Assembly: GCA_965215615.1 (NCBI GenBank)
Contig: OZ244068.1
Span: 1,240,001 to 1,304,000 of the forward strand
DNA length: 64,000 bases
Direction of reading: 5' to 3'
Source of the DNA: CBDATA01 sp965215615
GTDB lineage: Bacteria > Acidobacteriota > Vicinamibacteria > Marinacidobacterales > Marinacidobacteraceae
In this document: piece after piece, positions 16,131 through 24,482 of the stretch
How the letters are laid out: every line of letters starts with the position of its first letter
Position numbering within the stretch: position 1 is the first letter of the stretch
Notes under the pieces: generated by a model
Told to the model about the DNA's origin: nothing
Seen by the model: only the letters and a program-made list of their open reading frames with translations
The model's database searches: none
Program-made: the position numbers and the translations under genes

Positions 16131-16138
16131 TGTGAGGG

Positions 16139-16158
16139 ATTATCGCTGCCATCGGCAG
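16139..16158 (-). promoter_or_regulatory. Possible promoter/operator of the AlbA_2 operon
   Basis: On the minus strand GATAAT (16144-16139) could serve as -10, with a perfect CTGCC-ATC-GGCAG palindrome (16146-16158) just upstream of it. No convincing -35 was found. The transcript would start only a few bases before the ATG at 16130. Confidence 0.3.
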
Positions 16159-16247
16159 GATTGCCGTTTCGCAATGTGCGTCAAGACCGGGAACTCGAAA
16201 TGGAGGTAACGACCAGGGAGGTTCCCGCTCCCGGCTACGATGGGTGG

Positions 16248-17054
16248 ATGACTTCGATCCGTCGCGCCGCCTTTCCTGTCGCGCTGCTGGTGTCCGTCGC
16301 TTGCGACGCGCCTCCTCCTCCGCCCGGGCCGGAAACGGTCGCCGGATGGCGGATGGTGGATCTCAGCCACGGATACGGAGAGGCCACTCTCTACTGGCCG
16401 ACTGACACCCGGGGCTTCGAACTGACCACTCTGGCCGAAGGCGAAACCCCGGCCGGCTTCTACTACGCCGCCCACGAGTTCGCGAGCGCCGAACACGGCG
16501 GCACCCATCTCGACGCGCCTTTGCACTTCGCCGAGGGCGGGGACGATGCCGCTTCGATTCCGCTCTCGCGGCTCATCGCGCCGGGAGTGGTGGTGGATGT
16601 GACCGGGGAGGCGGCCGCCGATCCGGACTACCGGGTGCGGCCCGGGGATATCGAGGCGTGGGAAGCTGAGCACGGCCACATCCCGGCAGGGACCGCGGTG
16701 CTCTTCCGCACCGGATGGGCGGAGCGCTGGCCGGACGCTGTTTCCTATCTCGGCGACGATACCCCCGGCGACGCGAGCAACCTGCACTTCCCCGGCATCG
16801 GCGAGGCGGCGATGGAGCTTCTGGTCGAACGCGAGGTCGCGCTCGTCGGTCTCGACACCGCGAGCATCGATCACGGCCCGTCCACGGATTTCATCGCCCA
16901 CCAGATCGGGGCTGCCGCCGGAATCCCGAACCTCGAAAACGTCGGGGATCTCTCGGAGATTCCACCCATCGGCTTCCTGCTCCTCGCGCTCCCGATGAAA
17001 ATCGAGGGTGGCAGCGGAGCTCCGGCCCGCATCGTGGCTCTCATCCCGGAGTAG
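16248..17054 (+). CDS. Cyclase-family (kynurenine-formamidase-like) lipoprotein
   Basis: The ATG at 16248 gives 268 residues. A lipoprotein-type leader ends LLVSVAC with Cys ~19, then a Pro-rich segment. The metal-binding motif HGGTHLDAPLHF (His83, His87, Asp89) is the family signature, followed later by FRTGWAERW and IDHGPSTDF. The family hydrolyses amide bonds such as N-formylkynurenine, usually in the cytosol; here the enzyme is predicted to be exported, so another amide or lactone substrate is likely. Confidence 0.87.
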   Translation: MTSIRRAAFPVALLVSVACDAPPPPPGPETVAGWRMVDLSHGYGEATLYWPTDTRGFELTTLAEGETPAGFYYAAHEFASAEHGGTHLDAPLHFAEGGDDAASIPLSRLIAPGVVVDVTGEAAADPDYRVRPGDIEAWEAEHGHIPAGTAVLFRTGWAERWPDAVSYLGDDTPGDASNLHFPGIGEAAMELLVEREVALVGLDTASIDHGPSTDFIAHQIGAAAGIPNLENVGDLSEIPPIGFLLLALPMKIEGGSGAPARIVALIPE

Positions 17055-17241
17055 CGCAGAACGCCACTGACGATAGGGAGAGCGAAGCCGGACAACGGCG
17101 ATGACGGACGGGATCGCTTTCCATGACGCGTTCGCGGTGAACGGCAGCGTGGGGCGAGTGGCAAAAATCCGCCCGGTTGCGGCGGGGCCGTGCGTCTGCT
17201 GACAATTCCCCGATCCCATTCCCGCTCCGGGAGGTGCCTCC

Positions 17242-19281
17242 ATGTTTCGACTCGCTTTCGCGCTCACGCTTTCCTTCGCGTTCTCGCTGTTTGCTGTAGC
17301 CCAGGAAAAGCGCGCCATGACCATCGTGGACCTGATCGAGGTTCCGCGGCTCGGGAGCCCCCGGGTTTCGCCGGACGGCTCGCAGATCCTGTTCACCCGG
17401 TCGGATGCCGACTGGGACGAGAACGGCCGGACCACCCACATCTACCGGATCGGCGCGGACGGCGGCGGGGAGGTGCGGCTCACCAACGGCGAGAACGGGG
17501 AATCGAGCCCCCGCTGGTCGCCCGACGGCAACCTGGTCGCCTTCCTCGCACGGCGCGGCGAAGATGCCTTCTCGCAGATCTACCTGCTGCGGAACCAGGG
17601 CGGGGAAGCCTACGCGCTCACGAGCCATGAAAGTTCGATCCAGTCCTTCCAGTTTTCACCCGACGGTTCGCACATCTACTTCCTCGCTCCCGAAGCCATG
17701 ACCGCCGAGGAAAAGAAGAAGGAAGAGATGCGGGACGACGTGATGGCCTTCGACGAGGACTACAAGCACCGCCACCTCTGGCGGATTCCGGTTGCGGGCG
17801 GAGATGCCGGGCGCATCACCGGCGGAGACTGGTCGGTCATCGGATTCCAGCTTTCGAGTGACGGTTCCCGGATCGCGCACTCGCGGAGCATCACCCCGCT
17901 GATTGACAACCGGGACGAGGGCGAGGTCTGGATCATGGATGCCGACGGCTCGAACGTTCTCCAGCTCACCGACAACGGGGTCAGCGAGTTCGGGGCGCAG
18001 TTGTCGCCGGACGGCTCGACGGTGATGTTCCTTTCCGATTCGAGCGCCGACTTCGAGACCTACTTCAACGACAACGTCTTCCTGGTTCCGGCCACCGGCG
18101 GCCCGCACCGGATGCTCTTCGAGGACATGCCGCACGAGGTGACCGGGGCACGCTGGGCGGAAGACGGCTCGATCTATTTCACCGCCAACACCGGCATCCG
18201 GACCCAGTTGTTCCACGCTGCGGTCGAGGACGAGACCCCCACCGCGCTCACTGCCGGTGACCATTCGCTTCAGGGCTGGAGTTACTCCCCGGCGGCTGGC
18301 CTCCACGTGTTCGGGGTCAACGAACCGACGAACGCCGGGGATCTCCACCTGCTCCCGGCGGCCGGCGGCGATCCGGCGAAGGTCACCTCGGTCTTCGACT
18401 ACCTCGATGAGAGATTCCGGCTCCCGGTTCAGGAGGCGGTGCGCTGGCCGGGTGCCGACGGAATGGAGGTGGAGGGGATCCTCTACTACCCGCTCGATTT
18501 CGAAGAGGGAACCCGCTACCCGCTGGTGGTCCAGACCCACGGTGGCCCGGCGGCTTCCGACAAGTTCGGTTTCGGTTCGTGGGGCAGCTATGTCGCGGTG
18601 CTGGCCGCCCGCGGGTACATGGTCTTCAAGCCCAACTACCGGGGAAGCACCGGCTACGGGGACGCAGTGCTCCGGGACATGGTCGGCCACTACTTCCGCC
18701 AGGCCCACCTGGACGTGATGACCGGTGTGGACGACCTGATCGAGCGGGGTCTCGTGGACGGGGACCGGATGGCCAAGATGGGCTGGAGCGGCGGTGGCCA
18801 CATGACCAACAAGATCATCACCCATACCGACCGCTTCAAGGCGGCTTCTTCGGGAGCCGGGGCGGTCAACTGGATCTCGATGTACGCCCAGAGCGACGTG
18901 CGGATCTACCGGACACCGTGGTTCGGAGGCACGCCGTGGCAGGAGGACGCTCCGATCGATGCCTACTGGAATCACTCTCCGCTCAAGGACATCTACAAGG
19001 TGACGACTCCCACCATCGTGCTGGTCGGGGAGAAAGATGTCCGGGTGCCGCCGCCGCAGTCGGTGGAGCTCTACCGGGCGCTCAAGGCGAACGGAGTGGA
19101 CACCCACCTCTACATCGCCCCCCGCGAGCCGCACGGCTGGCGGGAGCTCCGTCACCAGCTCTTCAAGGTGAACGTGGAGATCGACTGGTTCGAGCGCCAT
19201 GTGCGGGGAATCGAATACCAGTGGGAGACCGGGCCAGAAGAGTCGGAAGAAGAGACCGCGACCGACGACGGTGAGCAGTAG
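17242..19281 (+). CDS. Secreted S9-family (prolyl oligopeptidase-like) peptidase
   Basis: This is a 679-residue enzyme with a signal peptide (MFRLAFALTLSFAFSLFAVA). An N-terminal propeller (PD40 repeats such as PRVSPDGSQILFT) gates a C-terminal alpha/beta hydrolase. The catalytic triad is readable: Ser516 in GWSGGG, Asp599 in GEKDVRVP and His631 in REPHGW. The nucleophile motif has Gly where most S9 enzymes have Tyr (GWSYGG). It probably degrades peptides outside the cytosol, supplying amino acids. The last bases overlap the GTG of the next gene. Confidence 0.92.
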   Translation: MFRLAFALTLSFAFSLFAVAQEKRAMTIVDLIEVPRLGSPRVSPDGSQILFTRSDADWDENGRTTHIYRIGADGGGEVRLTNGENGESSPRWSPDGNLVAFLARRGEDAFSQIYLLRNQGGEAYALTSHESSIQSFQFSPDGSHIYFLAPEAMTAEEKKKEEMRDDVMAFDEDYKHRHLWRIPVAGGDAGRITGGDWSVIGFQLSSDGSRIAHSRSITPLIDNRDEGEVWIMDADGSNVLQLTDNGVSEFGAQLSPDGSTVMFLSDSSADFETYFNDNVFLVPATGGPHRMLFEDMPHEVTGARWAEDGSIYFTANTGIRTQLFHAAVEDETPTALTAGDHSLQGWSYSPAAGLHVFGVNEPTNAGDLHLLPAAGGDPAKVTSVFDYLDERFRLPVQEAVRWPGADGMEVEGILYYPLDFEEGTRYPLVVQTHGGPAASDKFGFGSWGSYVAVLAARGYMVFKPNYRGSTGYGDAVLRDMVGHYFRQAHLDVMTGVDDLIERGLVDGDRMAKMGWSGGGHMTNKIITHTDRFKAASSGAGAVNWISMYAQSDVRIYRTPWFGGTPWQEDAPIDAYWNHSPLKDIYKVTTPTIVLVGEKDVRVPPPQSVELYRALKANGVDTHLYIAPREPHGWRELRHQLFKVNVEIDWFERHVRGIEYQWETGPEESEEETATDDGEQ

Positions 19282-19783
19282 GAGCCGGCGCGGTTTCGCA
19301 TTCGCGGCTCGAACGCCGGTCCTGCTGGGCTCGGCCCTGCTGACGATCGTCCTGCTCGTCGGGGTGTTTCCGGCGTTGCCGATCGGCGGTGAGATGCTCG
19401 ATGTCCGGCCGGGCTACACCCACGAGGAAGCGGTCGCCGCGCTCGAGGGCTACGGGGAATCTGGCCGCCGGATGTACATCTTGTCGAGCCTCACCCTCGA
19501 CACCCTGCTGCCCGCCACGTATGTCACCTTGCTCGCCGGGCTCCTCTACCGGCTCCGGCCGGGTGAGCGGTGGGAGAAGCTCGCGTTCCTGCCGCTTTTG
19601 GCGGGAGCGTTCGACCTCGCCGAAAACGCCCGGATCGTGGTCCTGTTGACCGGATATCCCGAATTGACCACCGGGCAGGTGGCGGCCGCCAGTTTCTTCA
19701 CCCAAGCGAAAGGCCTCGCGGTCGTTTGCTGCCTGTTGCTTGTCGCTGCCCTCGCGGCGGTTCGGGTATTTCGCCGAAACTAG
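19271..19783 (+). CDS. Small multi-pass membrane protein
   Basis: The GTG at 19271 gives 170 residues with four hydrophobic helices (about 14-35, 68-90, 100-125 and 145-165). No family is recognised. The start lies inside the S9 gene's last codons, indicating coupling. Its TAG stop overlaps the convergent OsmC gene's TAG within a shared CTAG (19780-19783). Confidence 0.7.
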   Translation: MSSRSRRGFAFAARTPVLLGSALLTIVLLVGVFPALPIGGEMLDVRPGYTHEEAVAALEGYGESGRRMYILSSLTLDTLLPATYVTLLAGLLYRLRPGERWEKLAFLPLLAGAFDLAENARIVVLLTGYPELTTGQVAAASFFTQAKGLAVVCCLLLVAALAAVRVFRRN

Positions 19784-20178
19784 CTTTCGAGGCGGGCGCT
19801 CCAGTCGTATTCGATGTCGGCCGCCAGGCTGTGCATCACGCTGCAGTACTTCTCGAACGAGAGCGCGACCGCCCGCTTCAGCCGGTCGTCGGTTACCCCG
19901 TCGCCGCCACCGGAAAATTCGAGGGTGACTCTTCGGAACCGGCGCGGGTGGTCATCCGTCCGCTCGCCACAAACGCGGGCCCGGAGTCGTTCGGGCTCGG
20001 CCCGCATCCGCTTCAGGACATGGATGACATCGATCGCCATGCAGCCGGCGAGAGCGCCCAGCAACGATTCCATCGGGGAGACGCCGCGCGAGCTGTCGGA
20101 ATCGAGTCCGATCCGGGCACCGGTGGGGGTCACCGCCGGGTAGCCGGTGGCACCATCCCATTCGAGTTCGATCTGCAA
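19780..20178 (-). CDS. OsmC/YhfA family protein
   Basis: About 132 residues with the OsmC pattern: IELEWDG, then SPMESLLGALAGCMAIDV with the first redox Cys and FEKYCSVMHSL with the second. The family includes peroxiredoxin-like hydroperoxide reductases and related proteins; YhfA-like members are less characterised. No ATG exists at a sensible position, so TTG 20178 is proposed; a CTG at 20184 overlaps the upstream stop and is an alternative. A GGGAGGGG sequence lies upstream on the minus strand. It follows the ketoacyl synthase gene by only two bases. Confidence 0.82.
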   Translation of the reverse strand: MQIELEWDGATGYPAVTPTGARIGLDSDSSRGVSPMESLLGALAGCMAIDVIHVLKRMRAEPERLRARVCGERTDDHPRRFRRVTLEFSGGGDGVTDDRLKRAVALSFEKYCSVMHSLAADIEYDWSARLES

Positions 20179-20180
20179 GT

Positions 20181-21431
20181 TCAGTCGCCCCTCCCGAGGA
20201 CCAGCGAAACGTTCGTTCCTCCGAAGCCGAAGGAATTGGAGATGGCCCAATCCGCTTCGGTCGCCTGCGGCCGGAGAACCGGCGGGTAGTCGGCGAGTAC
20301 CGGGTCGAGCGGCTCGGCGTTCACCGAAGGAGCGAGCCAGCGCTCCCGCAGCATCACCACCGTGAACGCCGCTTCGAGCGCCCCTGCCGCGCCCACCGTG
20401 TGCGCCGTGTAGCCCTTGGTCGAGCTGTAGGGAACGACCCGATCCGGGAAGATCCGGCGGATCGCCCGGACCTCGGAGACATCCCCGAGCGGAGTGGAGG
20501 TTCCGTGGGTGTTGATATAGCCGATCGCTTCCGGGGGAATCCGGGCGTGGTCGAGCGAGCGCCGCATGGCGAGCTCCGCGCCTTCGTCGTCGGGCGCGAC
20601 CATCTGGCCTGAACCGTCGGAAGACATGCCGTAGCCCTGGATCACTCCGAGGATCGTCGCGCCGCGCCGTTCGGCGCTGGCCCGCGATTCGAGAGCCATG
20701 AGTCCCGCGCCCTCTCCGAAGATGAAGCCGGCGCGGTCTGCGGCGTAGGGTCGGGAGGCTTCGGCGGGCCGGTGGTTGTCTTTCCGGGTGTAGGCGCGCA
20801 TGGAATCGAAGCCGAGATGGAAGTGGACATCCGCCGACTCCACGCCGCCAGCGAGTGCCTGCTCCACGATGCCCTCGCGGATGAAGGAGGCGGCGATCAG
20901 GACGTTGTAGGCCCCGCCGGCGCAGGCGGCAGTGGCGGAGACGGAGGGGCCGCGGGTCTTGAAGAGGGTTGCGAGATTGGCGGAAACGGTGGAGGCCATG
21001 ATCCGCGGCACGGTCGCCGGAGAAACCCGCACCCGGCCCTCCGGTTGGCTCAGGAGAGTCACTTCGCGGTGGGTTTCGGTCTCGCCGCCCTTGCCGCTCC
21101 CCACCACGATCGCCATTTCGCGGGTCGGCATCCCCGATTCTTCGAGAGCGATCCGCGCGGCGCGGACCCCGAGCCGGGAGAGGCGGCCCATGAAGCGGGC
21201 CTCCGAGCGGCCGACTCCGATGTCCTCGGCCTCGAGGCTGCCGGAGTAATGGCCGAAGAGCTGGTTTCCGGTCCGGGCGCGGATTCCCGGTTCGTAGGGC
21301 GAACAGGGGCAGGGCCGCCCCGCCTTCAGGAAATCGCGATGGGCATCGGTTCCCGATCCCATTTGCGAGAGCATGCCGATTCCGGTCACTACCGGGTCAC
21401 GGGGACCCGGTGCGGGGAGGCCGTCCCTCAT
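20181..21431 (-). CDS. Beta-ketoacyl-ACP synthase (FabF/KAS II-like)
   Basis: This is a 416-residue condensing enzyme. The catalytic residues are present: Cys170 in TAACAGGAYN, His309 in NTHGTSTPLGD, Lys339 in STKG, His344 in the TAHTVGAAG motif, and a terminal NSFGFGGTN. It catalyses decarboxylative condensation of malonyl-ACP with an acyl chain. No acyl carrier protein, reductase or dehydratase is nearby, so it is a stand-alone paralogue, perhaps feeding a specialised lipid or polyketide. It is transcribed away from the TPR gene. Confidence 0.9.
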   Translation of the reverse strand: MRDGLPAPGPRDPVVTGIGMLSQMGSGTDAHRDFLKAGRPCPCSPYEPGIRARTGNQLFGHYSGSLEAEDIGVGRSEARFMGRLSRLGVRAARIALEESGMPTREMAIVVGSGKGGETETHREVTLLSQPEGRVRVSPATVPRIMASTVSANLATLFKTRGPSVSATAACAGGAYNVLIAASFIREGIVEQALAGGVESADVHFHLGFDSMRAYTRKDNHRPAEASRPYAADRAGFIFGEGAGLMALESRASAERRGATILGVIQGYGMSSDGSGQMVAPDDEGAELAMRRSLDHARIPPEAIGYINTHGTSTPLGDVSEVRAIRRIFPDRVVPYSSTKGYTAHTVGAAGALEAAFTVVMLRERWLAPSVNAEPLDPVLADYPPVLRPQATEADWAISNSFGFGGTNVSLVLGRGD

Positions 21432-21488
21432 CCGCTCCCCGGCTGCTTCGACATGAGCCGCTACGATACTTCACCGCCGGTTCCCAAG

Positions 21489-22499
21489 ATGCTTCGCCAC
21501 CTGCTCGCGTTGGCTCTTCTCGCGCCACCTGTGGCCAGTGAAGCGCAGCCGCGGCTCGACCAGACGCAGTACCGGGAGCTCGTCGAAAAAACGGCGAGCG
21601 GGCTCTTCATGAGCGGCGGCCGACAGCTCACTGGCTTCCGCGAAGACTCGGTCGAGGAGGCGATGCGGGAGTTCGCCCGTGATGCTCCGGGCGCTCTCCG
21701 CCTCAAGGCGGCATCCATGCTCCACACCGAAGGCGCGCTGGGCGCAGGCGCGTCCCGTCATCTTGATTTCGCCCGGGGGTTGATCCGCGCCATCCCCGAT
21801 CCGGCCGAGAGAGAAGACTGGCATCGACGCTGGTGGCTCGCGGTCGGATATTCGTACCACTTGGCGCTGAACACCGCCGCCGCGGTAGCCCATTTCGAAA
21901 AAGGGGTCGAAGTGCTGCCCGGGGAGCGGGAAATGCGTCTCGCGCTCGCCCGGGTCGCCCAGATGGCGGGGCGGCATCGCGAAGAGCCGCTCTACTCCCG
22001 ACGGGCGGTGGAAGTTCTCACCGGCCTGCTCGAGGAGGATCCCGAGGATGCCGAGGTCCGGATCCGGCTGGCCGGTTCGCTTTTCGACATCGGAGACCTT
22101 CCAGGTGCGGAGCGCCAATTGGCGCGGCTCGAGGGGGCGCGGATCCCCCCTTATCCGCGGCTCGCCTTCCTCCTGTTGCGGGGGGAGATCGCCATGGATG
22201 CCGGCGACTACCCGGCTGCCGAGGTGGTCTTCGCCGAAGCGGTGGCGAGGGCCCGGCGGTCTCCGGCGGCGGTTTCCGGCCTGGTTGCGGTCCGCCTCGC
22301 CCAAGGGAACAAGGCCGGAGCGTTCGAAGCGGCGAGCACTTATCTGAGCCGCCGGCCGGCTGAATGGGCACCGGAGTGGCATTTCTGGCTGGGTCCGGCC
22401 ATCGGGTTCCAGGAAATGTTCGGGGAGATGAGAAGGGAGATCGTCGCGGGATTCGGAGAAGAACTCAGGGCGGATCTCCGGTTGGAGGATGCCCGGTGA
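21489..22499 (+). CDS. Secreted TPR-type repeat protein
   Basis: The ATG at 21489 begins a signal peptide (MLRHLLALALLAPPVASEAQ), giving 336 residues; an in-frame ATG at 21453 would add twelve residues. TPR-like repeats are visible across residues ~110-320, for example AAVAHFEKGVEVLPGEREMRL and DPEDAEVRIRLAGSLFDIGD. It is probably a periplasmic scaffold. Its stop overlaps the VWA gene's GTG (GTGA), so the two form a secreted pair. Confidence 0.8.
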   Translation: MLRHLLALALLAPPVASEAQPRLDQTQYRELVEKTASGLFMSGGRQLTGFREDSVEEAMREFARDAPGALRLKAASMLHTEGALGAGASRHLDFARGLIRAIPDPAEREDWHRRWWLAVGYSYHLALNTAAAVAHFEKGVEVLPGEREMRLALARVAQMAGRHREEPLYSRRAVEVLTGLLEEDPEDAEVRIRLAGSLFDIGDLPGAERQLARLEGARIPPYPRLAFLLLRGEIAMDAGDYPAAEVVFAEAVARARRSPAAVSGLVAVRLAQGNKAGAFEAASTYLSRRPAEWAPEWHFWLGPAIGFQEMFGEMRREIVAGFGEELRADLRLEDAR

Positions 22500-23440
22500 C
22501 CGGGAGATGGACGGCGCTCCTGTTCGCCGTCCTTCCTGTTCTGGTCACGGCGCAGGAGGTGCGGGTGGAGGTTCTTCTCCATGACGACGGCCAGCCGGTT
22601 CGTCTTCGGGATCCCTCGGCTCTCGAACTCATCGTGGACGGGCGGCCGCAGGACTTCGAAATCGCGGAAGCGGAGCCGCTCTCGGTGGCGGCGGTAGTGG
22701 ATTTGAGCTCCAGCGTGAACCCCTCGCTGCTCGCGGCGGTGACTGCGGGCCTCGAGAGCTTCTTTTCCGGCCTCGGCGAAACGGACCGCTGCGCGGTGAT
22801 CCCGTTCCAGCGCACCGTGGAGCTTCACGGCGGCTGGGAGCAGGCCTGTTCGGAAGCAGTGGCGGCCCTTGCCGGACTCCGCAGCGGCGGGCCTTCCGCG
22901 CTCAACGGCGCGCTGACACTCGCGCTCGGGTTGCTCGCCGAAGCGCCCGGCCGGCCGGTGCTCCTCTTGTTCACCGACGGCGTGGACGGTGCGAGCTGGG
23001 CTCGGGATCTCTGGCCGATGGTGGGGCTGGCCGGAGTGAGTCCGCTCGTGTTCTCGGTGACCGCGCCGGCGGTTCTTTCGCGAGGCGGCCGGATGGGCGG
23101 GGTCTATGGGAGCGTGAATGCGGAGGACTTCGCACGGCAGATCCGGTTCGAAGGCCGCCACGTGACGAGCGGTGACGTGGTGGTCCGGGGGCTCAGGAAC
23201 GTGGATCCGTTCTGGGTGCTCGAAGAGATGGGCCGGAGGACCGGGGGAGCGCTCGTTCGTACCGGGGGAGAGCCTTCGGAAGTGGAAGAAGCGCTCGCCG
23301 GGCTGAGCGGGGAGATCGCGTTCCGGACTTCGCTTCGCTTCCTTCCGGAACCAGCGCTCGGTCCGGGAACCCACGAGATCGTGGTCGAGAGTCCGGAAGG
23401 GGAAGTTCGCCACCGGGCGGCGTTCGTCCTCCCGCAATAA
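22496..23440 (+). CDS. Secreted VWA-domain protein (acidobacterial type)
   Basis: The GTG at 22496 gives 314 residues with a signal peptide. The order is typical of secreted acidobacterial VWA proteins: a beta-rich segment (DPSALELIVDGRPQDFEI) and then a VWA domain with a MIDAS-like VVDLSSSVNPS motif and LLFTDGVDG. It is probably a periplasmic binding protein dependent on a divalent metal. It is translationally coupled to the TPR gene; the radical SAM gene begins right after its stop. Confidence 0.85.
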   Translation: MTGRWTALLFAVLPVLVTAQEVRVEVLLHDDGQPVRLRDPSALELIVDGRPQDFEIAEAEPLSVAAVVDLSSSVNPSLLAAVTAGLESFFSGLGETDRCAVIPFQRTVELHGGWEQACSEAVAALAGLRSGGPSALNGALTLALGLLAEAPGRPVLLLFTDGVDGASWARDLWPMVGLAGVSPLVFSVTAPAVLSRGGRMGGVYGSVNAEDFARQIRFEGRHVTSGDVVVRGLRNVDPFWVLEEMGRRTGGALVRTGGEPSEVEEALAGLSGEIAFRTSLRFLPEPALGPGTHEIVVESPEGEVRHRAAFVLPQ

Positions 23441-24481
23441 GTGGCGAGCGGGAGAGGCGCGGTCTCGAACCCCGCCGGACGCTTCGAGAGATACCGCGAA
23501 GAGGCGTTCGACGACGGGTGGGGTGAGCCGGAAGAGCAGCCGCCTCCGCCGACCGAACTGATCCCGGACCGCACGAAGACGATCATTGCCCGGAACGATT
23601 CGCCGGACATCCCTTTCGACCGCTCGGTCAACCCCTACCGCGGTTGCGAGCATGGATGCATCTACTGCTTCGCCCGTCCTTCCCACGCCTGGCTCGGCTT
23701 TTCCGCGGGGCTCGACTTCGAAACCCGCATCATGTTCAAGCCGGATGCGGCGAAGCTCCTCCGGGAAGAGATCGGCCGTCGCCGTTACGAGCCGGGGACG
23801 CTCGCGCTTGGCTCGAATACCGATCCCTATCAGCCTGCCGAAGCGGGGTTCGAAATCACCCGGTCGGTTCTCGAAGTCCTTCGCGATGCCCGGCACCCGG
23901 TGGGGATCGTCACCAAGTCGGCCCTGGTGTTGCGCGATCTGGACATCATCGCCCCGATGGCCGAACACGACCTCGTCCGGGTGATGATTTCGATCACCAC
24001 CCTGCTTCCCGACCTGGCCCGTTCGATGGAGCCGCGAGCAGCAGCACCAGCAAGGCGGCTCAAGGCGATCCGGACGCTCGCGGACGAGGGAGTTCCGGTG
24101 GGAGTACTGGCTTCTCCCATGATCCCCGGCCTGAACGATGCCGAACTGGATCGCATCCTCGAGTCGGCGAAAGGAGCCGGGGCGCGGTTCGCGGGGACGA
24201 TCCTGCTTCGCCTGCCCCACGAGGTCCGCGATCTGTTCGTCGAATGGCTCGAAGCGCGGTTCCCCACCCGGGCATCCCACGTGTTGCGTCTCATCCGGGA
24301 GACCCGCGAAGGCGGGCTCAGCTCTCCGGAATTCGGGAAACGGATGCGGGGAACCGGGCCCTACGCGGATATGCTCGCTCGACGCTTCCGGGCCGCGTCG
24401 AAGCGCTTCGGCTTCGAGACCGCGTCGCCGCTCCGCACCGACCTTTTCCGGCGGCCCGGCGCGCCGGCTTCGCTTTTCTGA
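23441..24481 (+). CDS. Radical SAM protein, PA0069 family
   Basis: This is a 346-residue protein whose iron-sulfur motif CEHGCIYC places Cys69, Cys73 and Cys76 in a CX3CX2C arrangement, set in the family context NPYRGCEHGCIYCFARPSH. Later GSNTDPYQPAE and IVTKSALVLRDLDI match the PA0069/spore-photoproduct-lyase-like family. GTG 23441 directly follows the VWA stop. The reaction of this family is not established; a nucleic-acid substrate is a common suggestion. It ends two bases before the convergent M81 gene. Confidence 0.9.
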   Translation: MASGRGAVSNPAGRFERYREEAFDDGWGEPEEQPPPPTELIPDRTKTIIARNDSPDIPFDRSVNPYRGCEHGCIYCFARPSHAWLGFSAGLDFETRIMFKPDAAKLLREEIGRRRYEPGTLALGSNTDPYQPAEAGFEITRSVLEVLRDARHPVGIVTKSALVLRDLDIIAPMAEHDLVRVMISITTLLPDLARSMEPRAAAPARRLKAIRTLADEGVPVGVLASPMIPGLNDAELDRILESAKGAGARFAGTILLRLPHEVRDLFVEWLEARFPTRASHVLRLIRETREGGLSSPEFGKRMRGTGPYADMLARRFRAASKRFGFETASPLRTDLFRRPGAPASLF

Positions 24482-24482
24482 A

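Noticed and set aside
16140..17441. 433-codon minus-strand frame over the cyclase gene
   Set aside because: No signal, domain or plausible composition; the plus-strand cyclase has the HGGTHLD motif.
22340..24280. 646-codon minus-strand frame
   Set aside because: Antisense to the VWA and radical SAM genes, both supported by motifs.
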